A stretch of DNA of 64,000 nucleotides from Cryptomeria japonica (GCF_030272615.1 NC_081406.1:189561391-189625390), one strand, 5' to 3'; shown: positions 20,534-34,799, counted from the stretch's first letter. Notes: a model not told the origin generated them from the letters alone. Made by a program: numbers and translations.

Positions 20534-23329
20534 TGTTAGCAAAAATGCAACAAATTGAGAGGGGGGTGAATCAGTTTGCTCTAAAATTCTACGTGCAACT
20601 CAACTTTAAATTCAGAACTGATAATAAAAAGTGAATGCATAAATCAACACCACATCAATAACACACATAACATTAATATTATTGATGTGGAAAACCCGGT
20701 TAAGAGAAAAACCACGGTGGGAACCTACCTACAATGAGATAATACCTTGTTAGGAGTAAGTGTAAATATTAGAATGGGGAATGCACAATGTATTCAGGCA
20801 TAATTCCTAGAGCTCACTGCTCAAATCACAAAACAAGAAGGGTTGCAACCTTGGGGAAGGCTCCATGCCTTATAGAAAGATTTGGATTACATCTGAAGAA
20901 TCATGAACTGATGAAATAACATCTTCCCATACCTGATTACAGTTCTGGTTAATCACATATACTCAAACTCTTCTCTTCCACACTCTTTCACACTTCTCCT
21001 CTGCTACTGAAAGATCAAATCAATATTCGCACATGCAGATAGCAAGCAAATATATCCACAACATATATTTATACAAATAATCAACCTATATTTCAAAGTT
21101 GGCTAAACCCTCAACACAAATTACAAAACAATAACCTCACACACTACAACAATACATGCAAACCAAAATAATGTCAGCTAAGACATAGTCTGGACCTAAA
21201 TCAATACCACAAACATGCAACACCTCCAACAATTTGTTGGCATTCCAATTACAATGAGAGATTGTTGGCATTTCAATAAGGATGTTGAGAAGGTTGTTGA
21301 TGACTATGGATATAACTGATTAAGGATGATTACTGTCTTAATATTATTATTTTGTCATTGATGTCAAGAAATTGATTTTCTAATTCAGTATGATGTTGCC
21401 ATATCTTAAGAAGTATGACTTGATGAGTATAAAGATTTCGATAAAAGACACAGAAAGAATATGATGAATAATGGGATAAGTTATTCAATGGGCAACTATT
21501 ACCGAGTTAGACAATGATGAGATCATGATGTTTAGATTGTTTTGATATCCTACATATGCTATTGTTTGAAAGGTTAATACTATACTATGTTACCGAGCAA
21601 AGAAACTAGTCGGTAAACCCTAAGGTTATCGCTATCGGTTAACGAAGGCAGAATGTCTACCGAGTGAAGTTTAGTATTTACCGAGTTACAACTGAGTTAT
21701 AACAGAATGCATTAAATATTTACATGTGATATTTAATGAAGGAAGCTGATGAGCTGGAGCGGATTAAATGATTGGTAAGCCATGTATGAAGATTGTTAAA
21801 GAATCTATGGTAAAGAAAGATCGACAGGAAGATCTACAGCTCAGATTGAACCGCAACACCCTAACACAAGTTCCAAGGTGGGGTAAAACATTTTCAGATC
21901 GAAGGATACATTGAACCTGGACAAGATTGAAGATCTGATGGCTATGATTGATCATGGGAAATGTGATCAAGGAGATTAAGCAATTGGAAGATTGTTTATA
22001 AATAGGAAACTATTGATAAACAATGTATGCGGGCAAGTGTATGCACAGGGATGCTACATAGTGATTACCGAGCACAGAAGCTTGAAGATCTGTTTTGATA
22101 ACAAAGTATAGAGCCTAGCAGAGGGACAAAGTCCTATGAATTGATTGTATTGAGCAAATAAGAATCTGCTTCAACATTTTTAGATGTGAAGTTGCAAACA
22201 TATTTTTATTACTGTTATTTTGAGAAGTAGCAGAAAATCTCTTAACCGAGTGGACTTAACAGTCTTATTTGTCAAATCCTCTAACAAGGTGACATTCTTA
22301 TTGAGTGTTTGAAATCCTTTAACAAGGTCACTTCTAACAAGGTGAAGATCCTAACAGATCTGAGGGAAATCCTTTAATCGGGTCACATCTAGCAATGTGT
22401 TTGTAATCTTTAACAGGATTTGCTTTTAACCGAGCATACTCTAGAAGAGTATATTTCTTAGTGGGTCCAAAATCCCACAGTGGTTTTTCCCTATTTGGGT
22501 TTCCACATTAAATCTGGTGTTATATGTTTGTGATCTTATCTATTTATGGGTCTGCATGCATTACTGTTTTTCTGATAAGGTTACCAAGGTTGAATATGTT
22601 GTTTTTATTGAAGATTAAGTTTTAATGATTCACCCCCCTCCCCCTCTCATATTGTTAGCTTGGCATCTGTACTAATCATATTTAGTATCAGAACTATCAC
22701 AATTATGCCTCAATCATCCGCAACATGTTACAATCATCATGAATGTCGCATAACATGAAGAACACCACCGGATCAAGAAAATGATCAATACCATGCACAA
22801 CGATCAATGTGGACCATCAACTTAGATAGAACACGATCTAGAAACATCCATAAGCAATGTGAATCGCACCAGAAACAACTGCAATAACACCACTTACTAC
22901 AATCTCCATCATCATTATACCGAACCTCAAGAACACCAACCAAACTGACTGTCAAATTGAAAGATTCACTTGCGGACCTCCAAATCATGAACCATCTAAA
23001 TTTAGGACACATATGAACATCCTAAACACTATGCCAAATCCGCAAACCAAGATAATGCAATTTCGGAGCAATGCAGAGCACAATCAGAATACCAAAACAC
23101 GTGAACAACTAAATAACCAACCATAATACCAGATCACACAACACGATCAAATCATGATATATACCACTGAAACTTATGTTGAATCAACTAGAGATAAGTA
23201 TCTCTAAACCCATTAAACCACAACAGCTCAACAACAACACACTAACCAAACTAACTCATCCAATTTGACTGCAACACTAGAATGCATAAAAGAATATGTT
23301 GACATCAATGACAACACATCATTCCAACA
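20534..23329 (-). repeat. 5' LTR of copia C, split by solo LTR B2
   Basis: On the minus strand it starts TGTTGGAATGATGTG at 23329 and ends GCTAACA at 20534. Without B2 it is about 1.33 kb. It has the C-rich box (complement of GAGAGGGGGGTGAATCA near 20558) just before its 3' end, followed by the primer-binding site and gag, so it is the 5' LTR. The next 5 bp, AACTT (23330-23334), would be the target duplication. The partner copy is outside the window. Confidence 0.8.
21235..22699 (+). mobile_element. Solo LTR B2 (1465 bp) inside the C LTR
   Basis: Begins TGTTGGCATTCC, ends GTATCAGAACTATCA, with duplication CAATT (21230-21234 and 22700-22704). It matches B1 along its length but lacks about 28 bp near the start and lies in the opposite orientation. 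No internal domain is present. It shows the usual AACAAGGTGA-type blocks (22270-22440) and the C-rich box at about 22630. Confidence 0.93.
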
Positions 23330-23697
23330 AACTTCTCAGCAATATCCAACAAGTTCATTCACATAGACTTCATAATATCAATTCCATTGCAACAAAGGAA
23401 CATAAATACAAGTGTTCAACTCTCCTATTAGGACTATAGTTGAGCCTATTCATGTTCCTAATGATATGCAATGATGATTTGAGATCTTAAGTTGCATCCA
23501 AAGGCCTAGGATCTCATTTCCATCCATATCAACTTAATATGTGAACATGTTTTGAAAGATTTAGAATCACATTAGAAACGTCTTTGTTAATTTATTTCCC
23601 AAATCCACGCATTTATTTATTTTTTGAAAATTTCCAAAAGTATCTTGTTAATTGTGGAAGTACCAAGGGTTTGGAAGAAATTTTCTAGGAATTCAAT

Positions 23698-23930
23698 GTC
23701 ATACTTTTTTAAAAAAAAATTTATGGAGTTTTGTCACAAATTTGTTGTTTTTAAGCTAAACCTCTTCGGCTAAGAGCCAAGGACTAGGGGAGGTATCCAT
23801 TCCACCAAAATCGCTCGAGGTACAATCTCAACCTCATCCCTTTTTGATGTCGGAGCCTTGTACTCAACAAGATTTGATCCCCTGTGGGCTCATTAAGAAC
23901 CTTTCAACTTCACCAGCAGACGAACCAAGG
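23698..23930 (-). mobile_element. Candidate short (SINE-like) insertion flanked by direct repeats
   Basis: A 233-bp segment is flanked by two near-identical copies of ACCAAGGGTTTGGAAGA...TAGGAATTCAAT (about 23662-23697 and 23928-23964, two one-base indels). On the minus strand the segment ends in an A/T-rich tail (AAATTTTTTTTTAAAAAAG) and contains GGGATCAAATC, a weak match to a tRNA B box. The flanking repeat is longer than normal for a SINE, so a tandem duplication is an alternative. Confidence 0.35.
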
Positions 23931-24195
23931 GTTTGGAAGAATTTTCCTAGGAATTCAATTTTCTACTAATTTTAATTGAGATAATTCTTTAAGAAAATGG
24001 TCAACATAATAATGTACAATTTTTTACCCATTTATGTCAAGTCCCAAAACAACACTTCACATAAATAACCAACATGTTGTCATACCATCTATCCAAAAAT
24101 CTAATACCAAGTTTCAATCCTATAACCTCTTCTTTACAATGCAACAAACTTCTTCTTATAACACAACTACTTTACCAACTAACCTACATCTACAC

Positions 24196-24327
24196 ATTAA
24201 ATATTCCATTCCTCACTATTTCTCCCATAACGTACTCCTTATGTGAAGCCAAGAAAAAACCATTAAATACTTCATTTCTCACTATTTTTCCCATAACATA
24301 CACCTTATGTGAAGCCAAGAAAAAACC
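24196..24327 (+). repeat. 66-bp tandem duplication upstream of RBOH
   Basis: Two adjacent copies (24196-24261, 24262-24327) share CTTATGTGAAGCCAAGAAAA and differ at several positions. Confidence 0.8.
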
Positions 24328-24988
24328 AATATACCAACAAACATGATGTAAATTCATTCTAAACTTACTTTGAAATCAATTTAGTTGAGCAATAGCAGAG
24401 ATTTTCTTGAAGCTCAAGTAATTGACGTAGTAAGTATCTAAATCTATTCCAAACATAGTGGAATACAACGTAAGATTTCAATTATTTAGTGAAAATCCTT
24501 CCTTTTGACGCGTTGTTTTATTGCTCTTTAACAGTCCCACTGGATTGAGATAGAACCGCTGGCATTTTCTCTATAAAAAATAATCGATTTCAACAACCTA
24601 ACAAGGTGGAAGACGACCCAAAAGATTCTGGAAAGAAGTTGACTACCAGTAATGTCGTTAAAATATGAGCAAAAATGGCACTAAACCATGGGAGAGCAGG
24701 TGTTGGTCTCATTTCTGTGGATTATACTGCGCTGGAATTTGTCCCTAGTCAATGCCTCATACCTAATTCATTCAAATTTATAGTGCATGTTCAAAACATT
24801 TAAACCAGCCCCCAGATTTATTCTATTAAATAAACCCAAAAAAGTTTTGGATCAGATAAGGCCTGTTACAGTAGAAAAATTCAATGACATTATTACAATC
24901 GCCATTGTCAACTATAGTTGAACGTCCACTTGTTTGTAGTGCTGTTTGGTCCCCAGGCAAGTTGGTACAAGCCATGTGAAGATGAAGT

Positions 24989-24996
24989 TATATAAG
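24989..24996 (+). promoter_or_regulatory. Candidate TATA box of RBOH
   Basis: TATATAAG lies 281 bp before the ATG. A second candidate TATAAAT is at 25189-25195, 82 bp before it. The choice between them would decide whether the 5' UTR is about 250 or 50 nt. No transcript data are available to choose. Confidence 0.3.
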
Positions 24997-25276
24997 AGAG
25001 TTGTTAGTATTAAACTTGTCATCAACTTTAAATATCTATGGTGGGTCTTGGAATCTGTAGTTTGGTAGTAGTTCTGAAGCATTTATAGAAGTGGTTTCAA
25101 GAATTTGTGCTAGGATCTGTAGCCCTGCTCAAAATCAAAAGAATTTGTGCCGGCATTGGGTGATTAGCTCAAAATCAGAAAAAAGTTGTATAAATGGTAT
25201 TTCTGAATTCAATTGTGTGAAAATTATTTTCATCAACATATCAAATCACATTCAGTGATCTTGTATATTTTAAAAG

Positions 25277-28200
25277 ATGGGTGATCAGAGAGGGGGAGAA
25301 GGAGGTTGTATAGAGATTGATATGGATGGGATTAGAGGAGGAGAAGAGAGCCAACTTGTGGAGGTCACAATTGAGGTGAGATCAGATTCAGTTGTAGTCC
25401 ACAGTGTGAATAATAAAGATAATGATTCATCTGTTTTAGGGTATGAAACAGAGGATCAGGGGAGTGTTGGGTCTTCTGTGAGGAATGCCAGTGCTAAGTT
25501 GAAGCATTTCTCTCAAGAGCTTAGGTCTGAATTGAGAAAACTTTCTTTCAATTCTAGGCAAACTGGGGCCCAAAGGAGCAGGGAATTCAGCAAACTTGAT
25601 AGAAACAAATCTGAGGCTCAGAGGGCACTCAAAGGTTTGAAATTTGTTAATACTGCAACTGGGAACCAAGATATGGAGCAACAGTGGACATCTGTGGAGA
25701 TGCGTTTTGAGCAGCTTGCCTTCAATGGAATGCTGTCCAGAGAGGACTTTGGACAATGCATAGGTGATTTTACTATAAACCAATCATATACATTATACAT
25801 TATGTTAAATAGTTTTCACAATTCTATTAATAGATAAGAGCTTTCCACAGTCTATAAAATTATGAAAAGTTTTTCTGGGTAAAACTGTGTATGTATTTTT
25901 GTTCTTTTCTGATGATGAATCACTGAATTTGTATTGAAACGTCCAACAAAAATACTTACACAATTTTATTGAGAAAAAAATTTCAAACTCCATTTAATCC
26001 TTGCATTCACATGCCAAAGTTGATAAATGACAGTTGAATTGCATTGTTTACAAGAATCAGAAGGTTTAAATAATTAATGTACAGTTCTCTAAGTGGTATT
26101 GTTTGCTGGCGTTAATTATAATTCCATCTCTTTTCACACAGGTATGCAGGATTCCAAGGAATTCGCTGTGGAAGTTTTTGATGCTTTAGCACGCCGAAGA
26201 GGCGAGCAATGTGGCAGTGGCAGCATAAATAAAGAAACTCTGAGACAGTTCTGGACAGAACTGGCTGACCAAAGCTTTGACTCCAGGATGCAAATCTTTT
26301 TTGAAATGTGAGTGAAAGAAATGCAATTTTCTCCCATTCCAAGATTATGTTTTGTTTTGTTTTTATTAGTTAGGAGTTCAAGAAATTATAAGATTTTTGA
26401 GCAGTAACAGCATTTCTTTGCTTGTTATGTCATTGTGCAGTGTGGACAAGAATGCTGATGGACGAATTACAGAGGACGAGGTTAAAGAGGTGAGTGGGTG
26501 GGTTTTATGGTGAAATTAATGCAATTTCATATGAACAGTTTAAACAAATCAAAGCTTAGAATGTGTTGTTTAAGCTTACTTCTATTATAACAATGGATTT
26601 GCTTGTGAAAATTTTAACAGGTTATTATGTTAAGCGCATCTGCAAACAAACTCTCCAATTTGAAAGAACAAGCAGGAGAATATGCTGCACTCCTCATGGA
26701 AGAGCTTGACCCCGACAATCAAGGTTATATTGAGGTACGTTTATCAAATAATGTTACATTTGAATTCAAGCTGATAGAATCTCAATCTTCTAAGAAGATC
26801 TTATCAGAACATCTCTATTCTCTTTTCTTGCTATCTGTCCTGATGATTGATCATACAGTTTGATCCAAAACATTGGCAACAAATAATTTACAAGGTCTAA
26901 TCCAGAAATTAGCATACTGCAACCTCTTACTTTTTTAACAGAATACAAGATGGCAAACTGTCCTTATCCTGTTTCCTTCCTGTTTAATCAGATTTCACAG
27001 CTAGAGATCCTGCTGACAAGGCCAATGATCACCTCAGGTTCAATGAGACCAAACTACTACAGTCAGAATCTGTACAGCCAAAACCTAAGCCAATCCCTGG
27101 TTCCTCTGAGAAGAGGCAATGTGATGAAAAGGACAGCTAAAAAGTGGAAGTATTTCATTGAAGAGAATTGGCAGAGGATGTGGATAATGGCAATGTGGAT
27201 AGGCATCATGTGTGGTCTTTTCAGTTGGAAGTTTATACAATACAAACACAGGGCAGTATATCAAGTAATGGGCTACTGTGTTTGTTCAGCCAAAGGAGCA
27301 GCTGAAACCCTAAAATTCAATTTTGCATTAATCCTGCTTCCAGTTTGCAGAAACCTAATTACATGGCTGAGAAATAACACCAAACTGGAAATCATTGTGC
27401 CATTTGATGATAATTTAAATTTTCACAAGGCAAGCATTTTTAATCTCAACTTTTACACCAAAAACCAACTTTTTTTTTTGGCCCAAGAAAAGAACCCATC
27501 TGACATTTGAAAGATTTTGCAGGTTATTGCAATAGCTATAGCCATTGGAGTAATTGTGCATGGAGGTGCTCACTTGACTTGTGATTTTCCAAGGCTTCTG
27601 CATACAAGTGATGAGAAATATGAACTGATGAAGCCTTTCTTTGGGCATGAGAGGCCTCCTAATTACTGGCACTTTGTGTTCAGTGTAGAGGGTATCACAG
27701 GAGTAGTGATGGTTATTCTTATGATCATTGCATATACTTTGGCTGGGCCATGGTTCAGAAGAAACAGAGTAAAACTCCCTTGGGGACTGCACAGACTTAC
27801 TGGTTTCAATGCTTTCTGGTATTCTCACCACTTATTTGCAGTGATATATGTGCTCTTTATCATCCATGGCATCTTCCTTTACCTCACCCACAAGTGGTAC
27901 AAGAAAACGGTAAGAATGGTTTCCCACCTACCTTGGTGTTTTAGATAATATTATTCATTTCTCTTGGGATGCCAACTGTTTGACTGTTGAAGAGAATAGT
28001 ATTTAAAGAAATATTAAATAGAGTAATGTTGTTAAGAGCAACTTTTGTCTGTTATACAATATCTTACTTCCATAGATTTTGGATCCAGTTCATCATGCTG
28101 ACAATGTATTTTTTGGGTATGAAAGTTAGAGCCCATCTTTTACTTCTTCAACTCAACCACGAAAGGAATAAACAGTAACTTTGGAACTTTTAAACCCAAA

Positions 28201-31200
28201 ATTTCATTTGATAAAAGATGTTTTATAATTTAGTTGATATTTTTTTGGATTTGTTGGTATAGATTTTTAGTATTCTATTTTTCCATACAATATGAAAGTA
28301 TGAGAAGAATAAATATGTGATTCCTTTTCATGTTTTGAAATTCTGATGATAGATTATAGAGTTTGATTTGAAATGTTGGGCATTAAAAATTTATCCTGTC
28401 AAATTGTAAAAAATATCAGCTAGAACATTATAGATTTTAGGGCATTATTCTTTTATTTATTTATTTAAAATTATGTTTCAAGTATATATGAATAATTTTA
28501 TATAATTTTTAAGTCTTTTAAATGTAACTTTTAATAATATGTTTTAAATGTTTTCTTTTATGATATAAATTTATTAAATTGATTATATTCTATAATAATA
28601 TTTAATACGAGATCATCAAATTTAGATTATGAAATTTTAGATTATTTTTTAGTTTTTAGATTTAATTTTTGCTTAGTATTATGATGAAAATAAATGTTTC
28701 CATTAAAATTTATTTAAGATAAATAATTAAAATTTATGATTTATAGTTGTGGTTGAAATAATAAATTATGAATTAATTTTTTGCAATTTATATAAACCAA
28801 ATGTAATATTTAGTTGAAATTTAGGTGGAAGAATACAATGGAGAATTTGGTTTATCAATGTGTTAAAAAATATGGTCTTTTGTAGATGAACATCTTAACA
28901 TTTGCAAACTAGTTGTACTTTTCTCTAGTTCATATTCACACATGTGAAATTGATTTTCATATTTGTGGAGCTAATCTAGCACACGAAATTGAACTTTTAT
29001 CTATAGAAGTGAATTGAGAGAGAAATTATAATTGGAAATGATCTATTATAGTTCATTGCACCAATGTCTAAAGTGTGTCTATAGATATTGTTTGGAAACT
29101 TGTTTGACAAAGATTTATTCTCCTTTGGTCAAGCCCCTAGATGATCTAATTCAATAATGACAAACAAAGACCAAAGACAACAAGTGACCATAGAATATGC
29201 TCTTAGGATGTTGATATAACATCAAGTTATCTTTTGATAATTGATTTGTATATATGCTCGAGGGTTTACTCAATTCTTTATTAATGTGTTTTAGATGATG
29301 CAAATTGATTAGGGTTAATCCCTAGATATACAATCTTAACATGCAATTTGAAATAATTCACATCTTAGTCAAAACATAAGAACTAGTAAACGAAAGAAAC
29401 ATTGATCTATTTTAAAAGTTTAAAGAAGTAACCTAGATTGATTCCATATTATCAGAATAGCAAATGTTAGATTTAGCAAGCAAGTTTTAGCTCTTTGAAT
29501 GTGTAGAAATGAAACAGAATTAAAGTAAGACTATTTACCAACTGTTATAAAAAATATTATCTTATAAATTAGTCAATTCATAAAAATAATTTTATTACGT
29601 AAAACCCAAAACATAAAAGAAAATCAAATATCTATAAAATTGTTGAATCTCACTCTTAGGTAGTGATGAATTTGTTGAATCAGTGGCATTTTGATGGTGT
29701 TAGTTGGCAGTTGCCATTGATTATTCGGCAGATTCTTTTGTTTTGTGATTCTTTTGCATCAATCACTTTCCTTTATATACCCAAGAATGGAATGGGGTGG
29801 TTGATTGTCTTGCCAAATGGGTCTCTTTTATGGAGGGTTGGTCTATTGAGAATAGGGCTCAACTATCACCGGAGTTGTCTCATATGCTGGATCAATTTAT
29901 TGATCTAGACAACTCTTTGTAGTTCTCTTTACTGGACAGATCGCCTTCTTTTACTGTATTTCCCTTTCTATTTTGAATAAATTTTTACCCCTCTTTATTA
30001 TCAAATATCTATAAAATTGTATGAAGAGACTATTTCTTCAACCTTTTTCTTACAGTGATTGACTTTGAAGTATAATGTAACATTTTTTAAACAGGATTTT
30101 CAATTTCTTTATTAGCATGATATATAAACCCTCTTTAATAAAATCATTCATTAGCATTCTAGAAAACATTTTTTAAAGACCATATGCCAATATGACCAAT
30201 TTTTCAATTTGTGTTATTCAGACATGGATGTACTTGGCAATCCCATTGTTGCTCTACATTGCAGAGCGCATTTTTCGATCGTTCAGATCAGATTACAACT
30301 CTGTCAATATAACTAAGGTGAAAATCTCTATCCTTTATTGCATGAATCCGACTTTGTAGTCTTTATATGGTTCAATCAATAATGAAATGATCTCGAATCC
30401 TTTCAGGTTGCAATCTATCCTAACGATGCAATGTCTCTACATATCACAAAACCTCATGGTTTCAAATACAGAAGTGGGCAATACATGTTTGTAAAATGCC
30501 CTGCAGTGTCTCCATTCCAGTGGTAAGTGTTCTAATCATAAAAACCAGCTAGAGGTGATGCTTAAAAGGCTTGCGTTATTGACAATTTTAGCTTTGTTTT
30601 AAAGGCATCCTTTCACCATAACCTCTGCTCCTGGAGATGATTACCTGAGTGTTCACATTCGCACTCGTGGTGACTGGTGTCAGCAGCTCAAGAGAGTGTT
30701 TTCTGAGGTAATTTTCATTTCCTATACGCCACAGTTGATGAGTTTTCTTTATATTAAGGATAAAATAGGTTTTGAAGAGATACTAAAATCTTTTATAAAA
30801 CACTGTCTAATATGTTTGTTATTCTTATTCTTCTGGATTGTCTAATAACAAATAAATCATGAATTCAACTGTCTAATATAACCAATTAACAGCAGATCTT
30901 ATGACTACAACAAATGTAAAAGCAACAGATTTGGAACCAGCTCTGTTACTGATTTATTTACTCTGTTTTTCCTAGGCGTGTGCACCACCAATGGGTGATA
31001 AAAGTGGTCAGTTGAGAGTGGAGCACAATGAAGAAAATAGAGTGAGGTATATAAATTAGATGTATTACAGAGTTTTACATTAAACTCTAGTTGAATCTTT
31101 AAAAAGTCAATTCTTACAACATTTTGTACTAGACATGTTATTTCATCCAATTGCATGATGAGTCACGTCTCCAAATCTTAGTTGTAGATAGATAAATGTC

Positions 31201-32501
31201 CATTTTACATTTCTTAAAAAATGGAGATCTTACAGTATTCTATGTTACGACTACATGTTGAAAAGTTAATCCACACGACTGCTGATCCTTCTCCACTAAT
31301 ATGACATCAAAGCAAATTGATGATAGAGATACCATAAGGACAGCTAATGTACACAACTTACTGTTCCAAATCTTTTTTTAGGACTTATTAATACAAAAAA
31401 AAAAAAAAAAAAATTATCATCTTGACAAGGTTCCATTTAATTTTGGATATGAATGCAGACTCCCAAAATTTTATATTGATGGACCTTATGGTGCATCTGC
31501 CCAAGACTACAAGAAATATGATGTGATGCTTCTGATTGGACTAGGCATTGGAGCCACCCCTTTCATCAGTATTCTAAAAGACATGTTACAGAACATGAAA
31601 AGCAATGCAACTTCCCCTGTTACTTCTCGCTCTAGGGCATATTTCTATTGGATTACCAGAGAACAGGGATCCTTTGAATGGTTTAAGGGAATCATGAACG
31701 AAATTGCAGAGATTGATCACAAGGTATGCTTACTTATATCATCATTACTATTATAAATATTTCTAGACTGCTTATTCATCAGTGCTTAGGCAAATAAGGC
31801 CCAACATATATTAATGTGCAGGGAGTTATAGAAATGCATAATTATTGCACTAGTGTGTACGAAGAAGGGGATGCCCGATCAGCCTTGATAACCATGGTCC
31901 AAGCTCTTAATCAAGCAAAAAATGGAGTGGACATTGTTTCAGGAACAAGGGTAATCATGGAATTCAAATTCCTATAAGAATTTGTATGCAGTTTTATTCA
32001 AGATAACATAATAAATTCTCAAAAAATTGCAGGTCCGCACCCATTTTGCAAGACCAAATTGGAGAAAAGTTTTCAAGCATGTAGTAGCAAATCATAGCAA
32101 TGCCACAGTGGGTTAGTAAAAAAACCAAATCTTGACACAATCCACATTTGGAGGAGTTGTTTTTGAATCAGATTGTGTGGTATTTTTATTTTCAGATAGC
32201 ATTCAATAATCCGGATGATGGATCACAGAGTGTTATCTGAAACATTGATGCAAAAAATATCACACAATCTGATTTAGAAACAACACCTCCAAATCTCATA
32301 GATTGCAGAAATTCGATGCCTTTTAACAATCTGCATTGTCACATATAGTTTGAGCTAATTTTCTTATGAATGTATGCCATGGCAGGTGTTTTCTACTGTG
32401 GACCACAGGCAGCTGTTAAGGAGATCAGAAATTTAGCTCAAGAATTCAATCACCAACCTTCTTCAACCACAACATTTCAATTCCACAAAGAAAATTTCTA
32501 G
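25277..32501 (+). CDS. RBOH: Respiratory burst oxidase homolog (plant NADPH oxidase), 14 exons, 871 aa
   Basis: Exons: 25277-25763, 26142-26307, 26441-26489, 26621-26734, 26992-27429, 27523-27909, 30222-30317, 30407-30522, 30605-30707, 30976-31046, 31459-31723, 31822-31950, 32033-32111, 32386-32501. They sum to 2616 nt and keep frame at every junction. The N-terminal region (1-210) has the [11 protein letters not shown] block. EF-hand 1 is D220-E231 (ligands D220, N222, D224, E231); EF-hand 2 (264-275) is less regular, with Gln at position 12. The ferric reductase core has His417/His431 and His520/His533, spaced 14 and 13 as in gp91phox, for two hemes. FAD block [12 protein letters not shown] starts at 619; NADPH block GLGIGATPF is 703-711; the C-terminus is KENF. 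Known role: calcium- and phosphorylation-controlled superoxide production at the plasma membrane in defence, growth and stress signalling. Length is normal. No lesion is visible, and paralogue class is not decided. Confidence 0.95.
27430..27522 (+). other. RBOH intron 5, GC-AG type
   Basis: The reading frame requires the exon to end at ...AACTTTCACAAG-like coding NFHK (27429), and the intron begins GCAAGC, not GT. The acceptor is TTTTGCAG and exon 6 begins VIAIA. GC donors normally need a strong AG|GCAAGT context, and AAG|GCAAGC matches that with one difference. No GT nearby would preserve the His417 heme ligand and the frame. Confidence 0.85.
29644..29999 (+). mobile_element. 5'-truncated LINE tail in RBOH intron 6
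   Basis: A 356-bp insertion flanked by a perfect 21-bp direct repeat (29623-29643 and 30000-30020, starting ATCAAATATCTATAAAATTG). Its plus-strand frame at 29788-29922 reads [19 protein letters not shown] and on to a stop, the C-terminus of the RNase H domain carried by plant L1-type LINEs. An AATAAA lies near 29976. Length, 5' truncation and long target duplication fit target-primed reverse transcription. There is no poly(A) tail. The 2312-bp intron 6 is otherwise AT-rich, above all at 28200-28800. Confidence 0.85.
31397..31413 (+). repeat. Poly(A) run in RBOH intron 10
   Basis: About 17 consecutive A residues, 45 bp before the acceptor of exon 11. It is likely to vary in length between individuals. 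Confidence 0.8.
32146..32294 (+). repeat. 149-bp foldback in RBOH intron 13
   Basis: The left arm starts ATTTGGAGGAGTTGTTTTTG and the right arm ends CAACACCTCCAAAT. Arms of roughly 42 bp pair with about four mismatches, and an inner pair (TCAGATAGCA against TGTTATCTGA) extends the hairpin to a loop around 32215-32240. This is typical of a foldback MITE. A small-RNA precursor is a second possibility. No clear target duplication is seen. Confidence 0.7.

Positions 32502-34799
<2,298 letters not shown>

Larger units (their letters stand above)
8779..23329 (-). mobile_element. Element C: minus-strand Ty1/copia retrotransposon hosting several insertions
   Basis: Read on the minus strand the order is 5' LTR (23329 to 20534), primer-binding site, gag with a CCHC knuckle, protease start (20477 to 19398), then the gypsy element G, then protease remainder, GAG-pre-integrase and integrase (10007 to 8779). 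At 8778 it is cut by D1, and the remainder (RT, RNase H, 3' LTR) must lie further left or be lost. The two halves flanking G join in frame within the protease active-site region, and AGCAA is duplicated on both sides. The right LTR edge lies 1.95 kb upstream of the RBOH start codon. Confidence 0.8.
23330..25276 (+). other. 5' flank of RBOH between copia C and the start codon
   Basis: 1.95 kb of AT-rich intergenic DNA without a recognised gene. It contains a candidate short insertion (23698-23930), a 66-bp tandem duplication (24196-24327), a W-box core TTGACT (24639-24644), and two TATA candidates, TATATAAG (24989-24996) and TATAAAT (25189-25195). A diverged local repeat (GAATTTGTGC followed by GCTCAAAATCA) occurs twice at about 25103-25180. 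Confidence 0.6.

Noticed and set aside
25436-25783. Antisense open frame of 115 codons opposite RBOH exon 1
   Set aside because: It is the complement of a well-supported exon and shows no independent motif.
26627-26863. Exon 4 reading on past its donor site to 26863
   Set aside because: The donor at 26734/26735 and the EF-hand 2 continuation in exon 5 fit the family; the extension is intron sequence.
29663-29908. 81-codon open frame in RBOH intron 6 as a nested gene
   Set aside because: The neighbouring phase gives the LINE RNase H C-terminus bounded by a 21-bp target duplication, so this frame is a shadow.
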